Source: Vibrio halioticoli NBRC 102217 (GTDB lineage: Bacteria > Pseudomonadota > Gammaproteobacteria > Enterobacterales > Vibrionaceae). Taken from it: a stretch of DNA of 64,000 bases. Each line of letters begins with the position of its first letter. Position 1 is the stretch's first letter. The notes below the pieces were generated by a model. That model made no database searches and was not told where the DNA came from. It saw nothing but the letters and a program-made list of their open reading frames with translations. This document shows positions 36,053 to 47,000 of this stretch, piece after piece. Location: positions 1 through 64,000 of the forward strand of contig NZ_BAUJ01000004.1 of assembly GCF_000496695.1 (NCBI RefSeq), read 5' to 3'. Both the position numbers and the translations under genes were made by a program.

Positions 36053-37693
36053 TTAGGTCGAGTATTCTTGATAAAAATCCCAGACTAACTGTTCTAGTTC
36101 TTTCAATCTTTCGGCAACTTGTTCTGGGTTGTCGTCTTGAGCTTTTTTGTAGTGCTCGCGAGCTTTAAGATAGTTTAAATCTACGCCCCAACCATTTTGA
36201 TAACAACGGCCTAATTCATAGCAAGCGGACGATGAGCCTTTTTCTGTAGCTTTCTTTAACCACAATACAGCGGCAGAATCATACTCTTCGGTGTTGTGAT
36301 GGTAGAGATAACAAAATCCCAATACATACATTGAATGTACATTTCCGCTTAGAGCACTTTTTTTAAACCAAAATTCAGCTTGATCTTTATCTTCGATACA
36401 AACTTCACCTTTGTACAGGTTCCAAGCTATTTGTTTGAAAGCTGCTTGTATGCCTCCTTTAGCTGCCTTGAGAAGATAGTGGTGAGCATCTTTAGGGTGT
36501 TGTTCTCGGATATTTAGTGCATGTTCATATGAAGCAGAAGGATGCCCTAGATTGGCTGCTATTTTGTAGTGAGAGTTAGCAATTTTAGTATCTTCGAGTA
36601 ACTCATTTATTGCTTGAGCAAAGCTATAGTGAGCTTCAGCATTTTGTTCGTCGCATGATAAGGATAGAAGACAAAGTTTAACTCGCTCATATTCACTAAT
36701 ATCAAACTCGTCGTAGTATGACTCATAATAAAATAAGTCTATAACTTCGTCGATAGGTGGGTTTTCAGACTCTAGCATTTCAAATGCTCGAAATGCTGCT
36801 TCGGAGTTATCAAGAGACGCAGCTTTACAAAAATAATAAAAAGCAGAAGATCCAGACATTTTGGATACCCCAATGCCTTCATCAATTCTGACCGCTAGCT
36901 TAAGTGCCGCTTCTGCTATTTCGTCGTTATCTGCAAGAATCTGATACAGGCGATTAGCCTCGTTGTCATTGATTTGGCAACCGACACCTTCTTCATAACA
37001 ACGAGCCATACCTAATAAGCCAAAGCTATCACTTTTTTCGACTGCTAGCTTATATATATTGAATGCTTTGTCCCTAATATATGACGATGGTGAGTTAAAA
37101 TATTTGTCCGCGATATCGACTAATTCATCATATGGCGTTAATTCTATTTTTAAATTCTCAATTGCCTGATAAAAACTTGGTGTAAAATCATCAAAGTTGA
37201 GTATGTGCTCTTCAAGTTCAGCGATGTTTGTAATTAACTGTTCATTAACTGCTTGGATTACAAGCGCTTTTGCTTTTGGTTTGCTGGGGAACAGTTTGTG
37301 CCCTCGTAAGTAGCACTTTGAAAGGGAAATTAAGTCATCATTGATCCACAGAATTGCAGGCTCATATCCTAGTTCCGCTAATTTCTTTATTTTTCTATAA
37401 TATTCAAGTGCTAAGTTAGAACTTGTAGCGGCTTCATAAGAGGTAAGTGCTAGTTCGAATGTGGCTGCTAAAACATTTTTTGATTCAGCGTCCTTTAAGT
37501 ACTGTATCCCGACTTTTCTATCTAACTTAACAAGTTCACCATCTAAATGGAGGCGACCAAAAGCATATATAGCTTCAGGGTACTTCAGTGTACTTGATTG
37601 GAATAAGTACTTCACAGCTTCAGATTTTTCAGATGACGAAACAGCGTCACTTAGTAATTTGTAACCTTTATTGTAGAGAAATTTAGAATTCAT
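36053..37693 (-). CDS. Sel1-repeat (SLR) protein
   Basis: A 546-residue protein made of Sel1-like helical repeats of about 36 residues, each with A-x-x-x-L-G-x-x-Y and A-x-x-W-x-x-K-A type patterns (clear ones: A-R-C-Y-E-E-G-V-G-C, L-G-F-C-Y-L-Y-H-H, L-G-R-C-Y-Q-N-G-W-G-V). Such proteins are protein-interaction scaffolds. I prefer ATG 37693; a TTG at 37753 would add a hydrophobic 20-residue stretch like a signal peptide, and neither start has a good ribosome-binding site. So cellular location is unresolved. Divergent from the helicase operon. Confidence 0.8.
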   Translation of the reverse strand: MNSKFLYNKGYKLLSDAVSSSEKSEAVKYLFQSSTLKYPEAIYAFGRLHLDGELVKLDRKVGIQYLKDAESKNVLAATFELALTSYEAATSSNLALEYYRKIKKLAELGYEPAILWINDDLISLSKCYLRGHKLFPSKPKAKALVIQAVNEQLITNIAELEEHILNFDDFTPSFYQAIENLKIELTPYDELVDIADKYFNSPSSYIRDKAFNIYKLAVEKSDSFGLLGMARCYEEGVGCQINDNEANRLYQILADNDEIAEAALKLAVRIDEGIGVSKMSGSSAFYYFCKAASLDNSEAAFRAFEMLESENPPIDEVIDLFYYESYYDEFDISEYERVKLCLLSLSCDEQNAEAHYSFAQAINELLEDTKIANSHYKIAANLGHPSASYEHALNIREQHPKDAHHYLLKAAKGGIQAAFKQIAWNLYKGEVCIEDKDQAEFWFKKSALSGNVHSMYVLGFCYLYHHNTEEYDSAAVLWLKKATEKGSSSACYELGRCYQNGWGVDLNYLKAREHYKKAQDDNPEQVAERLKELEQLVWDFYQEYST

Positions 37694-38062
37694 ACTTATA
37701 ACGAAAAATAGACTAAATAGTAATGATGTATTGAATACTTTATGCACACTCAACTTTGTTGTGTCAGAACAATGTCAGGGCAGATAGCTATGGCGCGTAA
37801 TGATAAGTGCAACGTAATAGGTTTTTTTATATTTGTTAAGCTAGCAGGTACCACAGAGAAATGAATGGTAATATCCTAGAAAAATTAAAGACCAATATAG
37901 AATATCTACTTTGCGAACTGCAAAAGATGACAACATGGGTTTAGTTGTATAGGTGAGTTTCGATGATGACATCATGGTTCTTCATGAGTGGTTCAGGTTA
38001 TGTGGCGCTTGAATACTTTGAAGGCTACTGATGTTAGATTTCACCAAGTTATAGAGAGCAAT
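37694..38062. other. Divergent region between Sel1-repeat gene and R-M operon
   Basis: About 370 bases that must contain the promoters for both the Sel1-repeat gene and the helicase-DUF4391-mod-res operon. It is AT-rich with no open frame of note and no obvious operator. Confidence 0.5.
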
Positions 38063-41000
38063 ATGTTAATAGATAATACCACGACAAAGGTGGCTGATCT
38101 TCTTGCTGAAAGCTTTGAAAAAGATGATAAGCTTTCGATTATGACGGGACTTTTTTCTATATATGCGTTTGACGCATTGCAGGATGAGTTGTCTAATCTT
38201 GATTCTGTCCGACTGCTTTTTTCTCAATTTAAAGGGTTTGGAAACCATAGTGAAATAAATAGCCCGTTTGGACCTTTGTTAGGTGGGGAGTACGAAACTC
38301 GCTTTCGAAACCAACTAAACCAAAAGGCAATAGCCAGAGAATTTGCTCAATGGGTGGAAGATAAAACTAGTGTGAAACTTGTCTCTCTAGTCGGTGCTGT
38401 CGGTAGGCATATTATTGCTTCCGAAGGGGAAGAGTTGACTGCAATCGATGGCGCTCAGTTTAATGGGGCTGGGCTGGGGCTTTCTGAGTCAGCCTCATTC
38501 GATATGATAACCAAAGTTCCAGCTCCTCAATCGCAAGATTTATTGTCTTATTTCAACATGGTTTGGAATGCAAAAGGGCAGGTCAAAGAAGCTAAGAAAG
38601 AGCTCCTATCTCAGCTCGATATGTTAACTAAAGATCAGCCAGCTAGCTTCATTTATTTTGTCACTCTCTACAACCTGTTCAAAGACTTTATTGGTGAGCT
38701 TCAAGAAGAGAACATCATCAATACTCGTACGGGCTTTAAAGATACAATCGTCTGGAACAAACTGTATAAATTCCAACGAGATGGAGTGCTCGGCGCGATC
38801 GATAAACTTAGCAAATATAACGGTTGTATCATTGCTGATAGTGTTGGTCTGGGTAAAACCTTTGAGGCTCTAGCAGTAATTAAATACTTCGAGTTACGCA
38901 ATGACAAAGTACTAGTCCTATGTCCTAAGAAGCTTAGAGACAACTGGTTGGTGTACACACAGAATGATAAACGTAACCTGCTAGCTGATGACCGCTTTAA
39001 CTACGATGTTCTCAATCATACCGACATGAGTCGCTTCAAAGGGCATTCAGGTGCTATTAACCTTGAGACGATAAACTGGGGTAACTACGATCTGGTTGTG
39101 ATTGATGAAAGCCACAACTTCCGTAATAACAACCCTAAGAAAGATGGCAAGAACCGCTATCAAAGACTGCTCGACGACATCATTAAAGCGGGTGTCAAAA
39201 CCAAAGTACTAATGTTGTCGGCAACCCCCGTTAACAATCGTCTTAACGATATGAAGAACCAGGTGGCCTTCATTACTGAAGCTAACGATTCAGCGCTTGC
39301 TGAACATGGCATCAATAGCATTGAAGGTACCTTGAGAACGGCACAGCAACACTTTAATGCTTGGTCTAAACGCCCAACGGACGAGAGAACCTCACAAGAG
39401 CTACTGGACACTATTAACTTTGATTATTTCAAGTTATTGGATATTTATACCATTGCCCGTTCCCGTAAACATATCGAGAAATATTACGGCACTGAAGATG
39501 TGGGTAAGTTCCCAACCCGTCTTTTGCCAAAGAACGTTAAGTCCGACATTGACCTGCAAAAAGAATTTCCACCATTAAAAGACGTTAACGACACAATTCG
39601 TCGCCTAACTCTGGCATGCTACTCACCAATGCAATATGTAATGCCCAACAAAATTGCCGAGTACGCAAGACGTTATGACCAAAAAATCAAAGGCGGCTCT
39701 ACTTTCAAGCAAGTAGACCGTGAGGCGAGCTTGGTTCACTTAATGCGAATCAACTTATTGAAACGCATGGAAAGTTCTATCTTCTCGTTTAAGTTGACGT
39801 CAGAGAAACTACTCGCGCAAGTTGAGATGATTCTAAGACAAATTGAGCACTTCAGTCAGAATATAGCTCCCAACTTATCTGCTGGGCTGACGGATGAGTT
39901 CGTTGCACCGCCGATCGAAGAAATACATGATTTTGAAATGGAAAGCCCAGAGCTAGCGCCCTTTATGGTGGGTAAAAAGACTAAGGTTCGTCTGCAAGAC
40001 ATGGACTTGATTCGATATGCACAAGATCTGGATGCAGATTGTGCCTTCTTACGAGAAATTGTAAGAGAGGCTAGACAAGTTTCCGCGGTTCGGGATGCCA
40101 AGCTACAAGCGTTGAAAGAGACCATTATCAATAAGGTGCAAAACCCGATCAATGGAACAAACAAAAAAGTCATCATCTTTTCTGCTTTCGCGGATACCGC
40201 TGAATATTTGTATAACGACTTAGCCTCTTGGGCACAAAATCAATTTGGAATAAAAACGGCGCTTATCACAGGTCAGAGAACAGATACCACTTTGCTTGAC
40301 CCAGCAGGCAAGCGAGTGAAAGCGGATTTGAACAGTATGCTGACGCACTTTTCACCCACCTCAAAAGAGCGTGAAAAAGTGTTCCCAGAGTTTTCGCAAG
40401 AGATTGATATCTTGATTGCGACCGACTGTATTTCAGAAGGTCAAAACCTGCAAGATTGTGACTATCTTGTGAACTATGATATTCACTGGAATCCCGTGCG
40501 TATTATTCAGCGCTTTGGTCGAATTGACCGATTAGGCTCAATTAATACTCAAATTCAGCTAGTCAATTTCTGGCCGAACATGGAGCTTGATGAATATATC
40601 AACCTAGAGGCAAGAGTCAGCGGTCGAATGGTATTGCTTGATATATCCGCTACGGGTGAAGAGAACGTTATTGAGCAAAACTCATCCGAAATGAATGACC
40701 TCGATTACCGCAGAAAGCAGTTAGAGCAACTGCAAGACCAAGTAGTTGACCTAGAGGAAATTTCGGGTGGGGTATCAATCACTGATCTTACCTTGAATGA
40801 TTTCCGAATGGATCTGTCCGATTACCTCAAAGAGCATCTAGAGTTACTTGAATCGGCACCGACAGGACTCTTTGCACCAGTGCGAATCGACAGTTCAAAT
40901 GCTGAGTTGGTTGCCATTGCGAATGAGCTAGAGCCTGGTGTTATCTTCTGCCTCAAGGACAAAACAGGTTCGGTGCAGGTAGATGAGAGCTATGCGCTTG

Positions 41001-41332
41001 CACCTTACTATCTCGTTTACGTTTCAGAGGATGAAGAAGTGGTGTATTCGTTTACCCAAGCGAAACATATTCTTGACCTAATTAAGAAGCTAGCAAGTGG
41101 CTCAAAAGAGCCCGATGCAGCGGCTTATGCAGCTGTTGAGCGTGAAACGAGAAGTTACACCAATATGGATGATCAAGTACATCTGTTACGCATTGCCGTT
41201 GAAGACATTGCGGGGAAGAGCGAAGAGAAAGGCGCAGCAAGTTTGTTCAACCCTGGCGGTACAACCTTAACAGGTAACTCAAGCCAGCAGATTAATGACT
41301 TTGAAGTTGTTAGTTATTTGGTCGTGGTTTAG
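38063..41332 (+). CDS. SNF2-like DNA helicase with degenerate PLD-like N-terminus
   Basis: A 1089-residue superfamily 2 ATPase. The N-terminal ~200 residues resemble the phospholipase-D-like nuclease module found in such helicases, but no H-x-K motif is seen (V-G-A-V-G-R-H-I-I-A-S stands in its place), so it is probably inactive. Walker A is G-L-G-K-T (Lys265), the DEAH-like box D-E-S-H starts at residue 348, and the C-terminal RecA domain has Q-R-F-G-R-I-D-R from residue 816. I start at ATG 38063 (GAGAG upstream); the frame opens with a GTG at 37988. First gene of a four-gene operon with DUF4391, mod and res; likely a defence-associated motor. Confidence 0.85.
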   Translation: MLIDNTTTKVADLLAESFEKDDKLSIMTGLFSIYAFDALQDELSNLDSVRLLFSQFKGFGNHSEINSPFGPLLGGEYETRFRNQLNQKAIAREFAQWVEDKTSVKLVSLVGAVGRHIIASEGEELTAIDGAQFNGAGLGLSESASFDMITKVPAPQSQDLLSYFNMVWNAKGQVKEAKKELLSQLDMLTKDQPASFIYFVTLYNLFKDFIGELQEENIINTRTGFKDTIVWNKLYKFQRDGVLGAIDKLSKYNGCIIADSVGLGKTFEALAVIKYFELRNDKVLVLCPKKLRDNWLVYTQNDKRNLLADDRFNYDVLNHTDMSRFKGHSGAINLETINWGNYDLVVIDESHNFRNNNPKKDGKNRYQRLLDDIIKAGVKTKVLMLSATPVNNRLNDMKNQVAFITEANDSALAEHGINSIEGTLRTAQQHFNAWSKRPTDERTSQELLDTINFDYFKLLDIYTIARSRKHIEKYYGTEDVGKFPTRLLPKNVKSDIDLQKEFPPLKDVNDTIRRLTLACYSPMQYVMPNKIAEYARRYDQKIKGGSTFKQVDREASLVHLMRINLLKRMESSIFSFKLTSEKLLAQVEMILRQIEHFSQNIAPNLSAGLTDEFVAPPIEEIHDFEMESPELAPFMVGKKTKVRLQDMDLIRYAQDLDADCAFLREIVREARQVSAVRDAKLQALKETIINKVQNPINGTNKKVIIFSAFADTAEYLYNDLASWAQNQFGIKTALITGQRTDTTLLDPAGKRVKADLNSMLTHFSPTSKEREKVFPEFSQEIDILIATDCISEGQNLQDCDYLVNYDIHWNPVRIIQRFGRIDRLGSINTQIQLVNFWPNMELDEYINLEARVSGRMVLLDISATGEENVIEQNSSEMNDLDYRRKQLEQLQDQVVDLEEISGGVSITDLTLNDFRMDLSDYLKEHLELLESAPTGLFAPVRIDSSNAELVAIANELEPGVIFCLKDKTGSVQVDESYALAPYYLVYVSEDEEVVYSFTQAKHILDLIKKLASGSKEPDAAAYAAVERETRSYTNMDDQVHLLRIAVEDIAGKSEEKGAASLFNPGGTTLTGNSSQQINDFEVVSYLVVV

Positions 41333-41344
41333 AGGGTAATAACA

Positions 41345-42109
41345 GTGAACATTGAGAATAGTTTCACCGAAACCGTGATCCAGAACTTTGGTTTTCCAGC
41401 GAGTACAGAGTTAGGCGTAAAGGTGCCGAAGAAAACCATCACTGACAACACATCCTTGACCAGCAATGATAAGCAACTGATCAAAGATGTGCTTAAATCG
41501 CTAGTGTGGCGATTTACCATGAAGCCTGAGACGGTGAATATTCCAGTCTTTGAAGGTGGTGTACATCAATACAAAGAGATCGCGGTTCTGCATGTAAAAG
41601 TGAAGAGCAACAGTAAAACTAAGCAACTGTGTAAGCTACTGCATCAGCAGATCCCATACCCAACACTACTATTTGTGGATTGGGAGCAGGAGGTTGCCAT
41701 CAGTTTGGCTGATAAGCTAGTGAACCAAGCGGACAGTACCAAGCTAACTATTGAGCACCAGTATGACACTGGCTGGCTAGACAAAAAGAACCAACAAACG
41801 TTTTATTCGGAATTCCTTTCAGATTTACGATTTGACCACTGCTCGGTGTTGTCGCTGTATGACTTTTATACCAGTGTCATCCAAAAGTTAAACTTCTTAG
41901 AAGCGGCTAAGACAACAGGAATTTACAGCGACAAAGCCGAAGAGGACTTGACGCCTCTATTAGCTGAGTTAAATGGATTAGAAACACAGCTAACGCAAAT
42001 CCGAAATAAGATTAAAAAAGAGACGCAAATGAATACAAAAATGCGCCTCAATGTAGAAGCACGAAAAATTAAATTAGCGATTGAAGAGATTAAACGGCAG
42101 ATAGCGTAA
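41345..42109 (+). CDS. DUF4391 domain-containing protein
   Basis: A 254-residue protein of the DUF4391 family, of unknown function but often found with helicase and restriction-modification genes. The central part reads A-V-L-H-V-K-V-K-S and P-Y-P-T-L-L-F-V-D-W; the last 60 residues (from L-T-P-L-L-A-E-L) form a predicted coiled coil. GTG start, 12 bases after the helicase stop, so translationally close to it. No nuclease or ATPase motif is seen. Confidence 0.8.
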   Translation: MNIENSFTETVIQNFGFPASTELGVKVPKKTITDNTSLTSNDKQLIKDVLKSLVWRFTMKPETVNIPVFEGGVHQYKEIAVLHVKVKSNSKTKQLCKLLHQQIPYPTLLFVDWEQEVAISLADKLVNQADSTKLTIEHQYDTGWLDKKNQQTFYSEFLSDLRFDHCSVLSLYDFYTSVIQKLNFLEAAKTTGIYSDKAEEDLTPLLAELNGLETQLTQIRNKIKKETQMNTKMRLNVEARKIKLAIEEIKRQIA

Positions 42110-42169
42110 TCCTACTTTTGATAATCTTAACATCAGCGACTAGAACATAAAATTAATCAAGGTAACAGC

Positions 42170-44026
42170 ATGAGCCAACAAGAGAACTCAAAGCTAGAAA
42201 GAATCACGGGCACGAGCCCAGAAGCCAAAAGCCTAGACATTACTAACCAAAACATCGAACAGCTAAAACAGATTTTCCCTGATGTATTTTCTGAGGGAAA
42301 AATCGACTTTGAGGCACTAAAAGCGGTGCTAGGCGAAGCAATTGATGATTCCGCCGAGCGCTACAACTTCACTTGGAATGGCAAAAACAAAGCACGTCAA
42401 ATAGCGCAGACACCATCAACAGGTACTCTACGCCCTTGCAAAGAAGAGAGTGTTAATTGGGATACCACGGAAAATTTGTTTATTGAGGGTGATAACCTTG
42501 AAGTGCTGAAGTTGCTTCAAAAGTCTTACCATAAAAAAGTGAAAATGATCTACATTGATCCGCCATACAACACAGGTAAAGACTTTGTTTATAAAGATAA
42601 TTTTCATGACAACCTTCAAAACTATCTAGAGTTAACAGGTCAGCTTGATAGCGATGGTAATACGTTAAGTGCAAATTCAGACACGTCAGGGAGGTACCAT
42701 TCTGATTGGCTCAACATGATTTATCCGAGACTTAAGTTGGCAAGAAACTTAATGGCTGAAAATGGTGTTATCTATATTTCTATTGATGAATCAGAGATAA
42801 CAAACTTGCGAAGAGTATGTGATGAAGTCTTTGGTGAAGATAACTTTTTAGGTTCAATCCTTTGGAAGAAGAAAACCAATGGCAATAACATGGGATACAT
42901 CCCACCTGTTCATGACTACATTGTCGCATATGGCAAAAGTGATTTAGAGGCTGCGATTCTTGGTTTTCCTCTGACGAAAGAATTTATTGAAAAAACGTAC
43001 TCCAACCCAGATAGCGATCCAAGAGGCCCTTGGACAACTAGTGATCTATCAGCAAATCACAAAGGCCCCTATTTTGAGATAGTAAACGAACAAACGGGAG
43101 ACACATTTTTACCCCCTAAAGGACGATATTGGGTCTTTAACGAAGAGGAAGTAAAGAGAAGAATAGCGGATGGCCGTATTATTTTCGGTAAGTCGGGAAC
43201 TACTTCCCCTGTTCAGAAAAAATATCTAAATGAACGCCTATCAACCAGAACTAAGGCTGATAGTTGGTGGGATAGTCATGGTTATAATTCTGATGGGACT
43301 AAAGAAATTGCTAGTCTGTTGGGGCCGAAAGTATTTGATCATTCGAAACCTACAACTTTACTTAAGTCTCTGATGTCTATGACCCTATCTGATGGTGATA
43401 TTTTAATTGACTTTTTTGCAGGTTCAGCAACTACAGCTCATGCAGCTTTGGATTTTCAGAAAGAGAAGGACATATCGTTGAAGGTGATTTCTGTTCAACT
43501 TCCTGAGCCTACAGCTATCAAGTCAGTAGCGTATGATCACGGCTATAAAACGATTTCCGAATTAAGTTTAGCTAGATTGAAAAAAGTAATTACGTCATTA
43601 GGTGATGGAGCTGGGGTCAGGTTATATAAGTTAGACTCAACTAATATCCGCCCTTGGGACGCTGATTTCGAAAGTTTAGAGCTTGATCTTCTACAAGCAG
43701 AAAAATCCATTAAAGATGGTCGCACAAGCGAAGACGTCTTATATGAGATCTTCCTAAAATATGGCTATGACCTGACCACCCCTATTGATACTGAATTAGT
43801 CAACGGAAAAACCGTTTTCGTTGTAGGTGCTGGTGCACTATTTGTGTGCCTAGATGATGACATTACCACTGACACGGTAGAAGGCATCGCCAAACTGAAA
43901 GAAGAGTATGACCCAGAAACGACTCAAGTGGTGTTTAAAGATGAAGGCTTTGCTGATGATTGCGTCAAGACCAATGCGATTCAAATCTTGAAGCAAGCGT
44001 CGATAGATGATGTTAAGAGCATTTAA
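42170..44026 (+). CDS. Type III-like site-specific DNA methyltransferase (Mod)
   Basis: A 618-residue adenine-specific methyltransferase of the beta group: the catalytic D-P-P-Y-N-T-G begins at Asp130 and the AdoMet motif D-F-F-A-G-S-A-T-T at residue 414, with the target-recognition region between them (about 220-390). The order and size match Mod subunits of type III R-M systems, which both recognise DNA and methylate N6-adenine. ATG with AAGGT ribosome-binding site. Followed after eight bases by res. The recognition site cannot be predicted. No simple-sequence repeat for phase variation was seen in it. Confidence 0.92.
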   Translation: MSQQENSKLERITGTSPEAKSLDITNQNIEQLKQIFPDVFSEGKIDFEALKAVLGEAIDDSAERYNFTWNGKNKARQIAQTPSTGTLRPCKEESVNWDTTENLFIEGDNLEVLKLLQKSYHKKVKMIYIDPPYNTGKDFVYKDNFHDNLQNYLELTGQLDSDGNTLSANSDTSGRYHSDWLNMIYPRLKLARNLMAENGVIYISIDESEITNLRRVCDEVFGEDNFLGSILWKKKTNGNNMGYIPPVHDYIVAYGKSDLEAAILGFPLTKEFIEKTYSNPDSDPRGPWTTSDLSANHKGPYFEIVNEQTGDTFLPPKGRYWVFNEEEVKRRIADGRIIFGKSGTTSPVQKKYLNERLSTRTKADSWWDSHGYNSDGTKEIASLLGPKVFDHSKPTTLLKSLMSMTLSDGDILIDFFAGSATTAHAALDFQKEKDISLKVISVQLPEPTAIKSVAYDHGYKTISELSLARLKKVITSLGDGAGVRLYKLDSTNIRPWDADFESLELDLLQAEKSIKDGRTSEDVLYEIFLKYGYDLTTPIDTELVNGKTVFVVGAGALFVCLDDDITTDTVEGIAKLKEEYDPETTQVVFKDEGFADDCVKTNAIQILKQASIDDVKSI

Positions 44027-44034
44027 AGGGGGAA

Positions 44035-47000
44035 ATGATGTCTGAAATGAAGATCAAATTTAACCCCAACCTCGTTCATCAACGTGATGCCATTGAAGCG
44101 GTAGCGAGGGTATTTGAAGGTCAAGAAACCTTTCAATCAAACTTTTCGGTATCGTCTGCTGTGCAAGCGGACATGTTTGAGAAGAACGATGGCATTGGTG
44201 TAGCGAATGCGCTGACTTTGTTGCCAGAGGAGCTCTACGAGAACACACGCAAGGTACAACTAGAGAACGGCTTACCGCAAACGGAAACGTCAAAACAAGC
44301 GCTACCTAGCCTTGATTTTACCATAGAGATGGAAACGGGTACGGGTAAGACCTACGTATACTTGCGCAGTGCGTTTGAGCTGAATCAGCGATATGGACTG
44401 ACTAAGTTCATAATCGTAGTACCATCTGTAGCCATCAAAGAAGGTGTGTATAAATCTCTGCAAATGACCGAAGAGCATTTCAGAAAAGAATACAAGAACG
44501 TTCAATATGACTACTTTGTTTATGATTCGTCGAAGCGTGAGCAGGTGAGAAACTTTGCCACTAATGATTATATTCAGATTATGGTCATCAACATTGACGC
44601 ATTTAGTGAAGCTTTTGATGATAAATCAACGGCAAAGTCTAAGAAGGCTCGAAGATTAATTAACCAAGCTGATGATCGCTTAAGTGGAATGAAACCAATT
44701 GAGTTCATACAAGCGACAAGGCCAGTAGTGCTCATTGATGAACCTCAGACTTCTGTTTCGACGCCTACTCGTAAAAAGGCAATCGAGAACTTAAATCCGC
44801 TGTGTACGTTTCGCTATTCAGCAACGCTGACTGAAAACCTCAATATGCTCTACAAGCTAGATTCGATTGATGCTTATGAGCGTAAGTTGGTCAAGCAAAT
44901 TGAAGTAGCTTCAATCGAAGTACAAAATAACCACAACCAGGCATATATCAAGCTGATTAGTGTCGATAACAAAAAGTCGCCAATTACGGCGAAGGTTGAG
45001 GTTGATTTACAAACTAAGACAGGAAAATTGCAGCCACGTAAGACTATTACCGTCAAAAGTGGTACAGACTTGTTTGAAGCCACTAATGGTCGCACGGTTT
45101 ATGAAGGCTATGTGGTCAATGACATTTACTGTGAAGAGGGTAATGAGTATATCGACTTCACCAGTCGTGACGACATTATCGATTTAGGTCAGTCCATTGG
45201 TGAAGTTGACTTAGACACTTACAAGCGTTTGCAAGTTGCTAAAACTGTCGAAGAGCACCTAGAGAAAGAGCTTAAGTTCTTTAAAAAGATAACAACAGGT
45301 GTTGACCCAATGGATCATTCAAAAGTAATGAGTCAGAAAGGAATCAAAGTACTGAGTTTGTTCTTTATTGATAAAGTGGCTAATTACCGTGGCTACACTA
45401 AAGAGGGGGTACCTACACAAGGTAAGTTCGCATTATGGTTTGAAGAAGAGTTTGCTGCGCAACTTCGTAAACCAAAGTATCGTGTTTTGTACCCGTCAGT
45501 TTGGGATCAAGATAGTTCTGGTAAGTTTGTGCCAAATGAACAGGCAATGAAGGAGTTGGCAAGCTCAGTCCATAACGGTTACTTCGCTCAAGACAAGAAG
45601 AAAGACGCGTCTGGCAATGCTGTTTTAATTGATCTTAAAGAGACGGCTGCAAGCATGAACGGTAAGAACGCAGAATCAGCGTACAACCTGATCATGAAGG
45701 ATAAAGAAAAGCTACTGTCAATTGATGAAAAACTTCGCTTTATTTTTAGCCACTCTGCTCTGAAAGAAGGTTGGGACAACCCGAATGTATTCCAGATCTG
45801 TACGCTGAACGAAACGGCATCAGTTATGAAGAAACGCCAAGAAATTGGGCGTGGTTTACGCTTGGCTGTTGACCAATCAGGCGAGCGTGTACCGTACGGT
45901 TTTGAAGTGAATACGCTAACTGTCATGGCGAATGAGTCGTACGAGCAGTTTGTTGCAGAATTACAGAAAGAGATCGAGCAAGAAGAAGGCATCAAATTTG
46001 GCGCGGTAGAGAAACACCAGTTTGCCAATATTGTTATCAATTCTGACGATTACGCCACAATGGGTGAGAAGGAGTTTCTTGGTGCTCAAAAATCGGAGGA
46101 GATCTTCACACATTTGCAAGACAAGGGCTACATAGATAAGAATGGTAAGATTCTAGATGCTTTGAAGACAGACTTAGCTGATAACTCTGTGAGTCTCCCT
46201 GATAGCGTGCAAGCGCATTCTGAGGCTATCATAGCGACCTTAGCCAAGGTTTCGAAAGGTCTTAGTATTAAGAAGCATGAAGAGAAGAAAACAGCGTCAC
46301 TGCGTGAAGATAATGGTAAGCAAATTGTACTTGGCGAAGATTTCAAAGCGCTTTGGGATCGCATTAAGTACAAAACAACTTATCGCGTCGACTTTAATGT
46401 TGGTGAGCTAGTTGAAAAGTGCATCAAAGAAATCCGAGCGTCAGTTGCTGTTGCCAGTGCGAAGTTCGAGTATAAGAAAGCCAAGGTAGCTATTACCGAA
46501 TCGGCACTTTCGCCCCATGATGAAGAGTCTAAAACTTACACCTATCAGAACAGAAACTACCAATTGCCTGACGTGGTGACTTACTTAGAGTCTCACACTA
46601 ACTTGACGCGCAAGACGGTAGTGCAAATCTTGCTGGGGTTAGGTGATAAGCTTGAAGCGTTTAAGAACAACCCGCAGCGCTTTATTGAGCTAACAGGTGA
46701 GGTGATTCGCAAGCAAATGCGCTTGGCAATTGTAGATGGTATCTCTTATCAGCGTATCGGTGATGATGAATATTATGCGCAAGAGCTTTTCCAAGAGGAG
46801 GAGCTAACGGGCTATCTTAAGAATATGGTTGAGGCCAATAAGTCTGTTTATGATTACATCATTTGTGATTCGGATACAGAGTTCGAGTTTGCTGAAAAAT
46901 TAGAAACGTCTTCTGATGTGAAGCTTTATGCGAAACTCCCGAGTTGGTTCAAAATTGATACGCCTCTGGGTAGCTACAACCCTGATTGGGCAGTCTTAAT

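Noticed and set aside
42170-44026. Phase-variable repeat tract in mod
   Set aside because: Many type III mod genes carry tetra- or pentanucleotide tracts; no such tract is visible in or before this gene.
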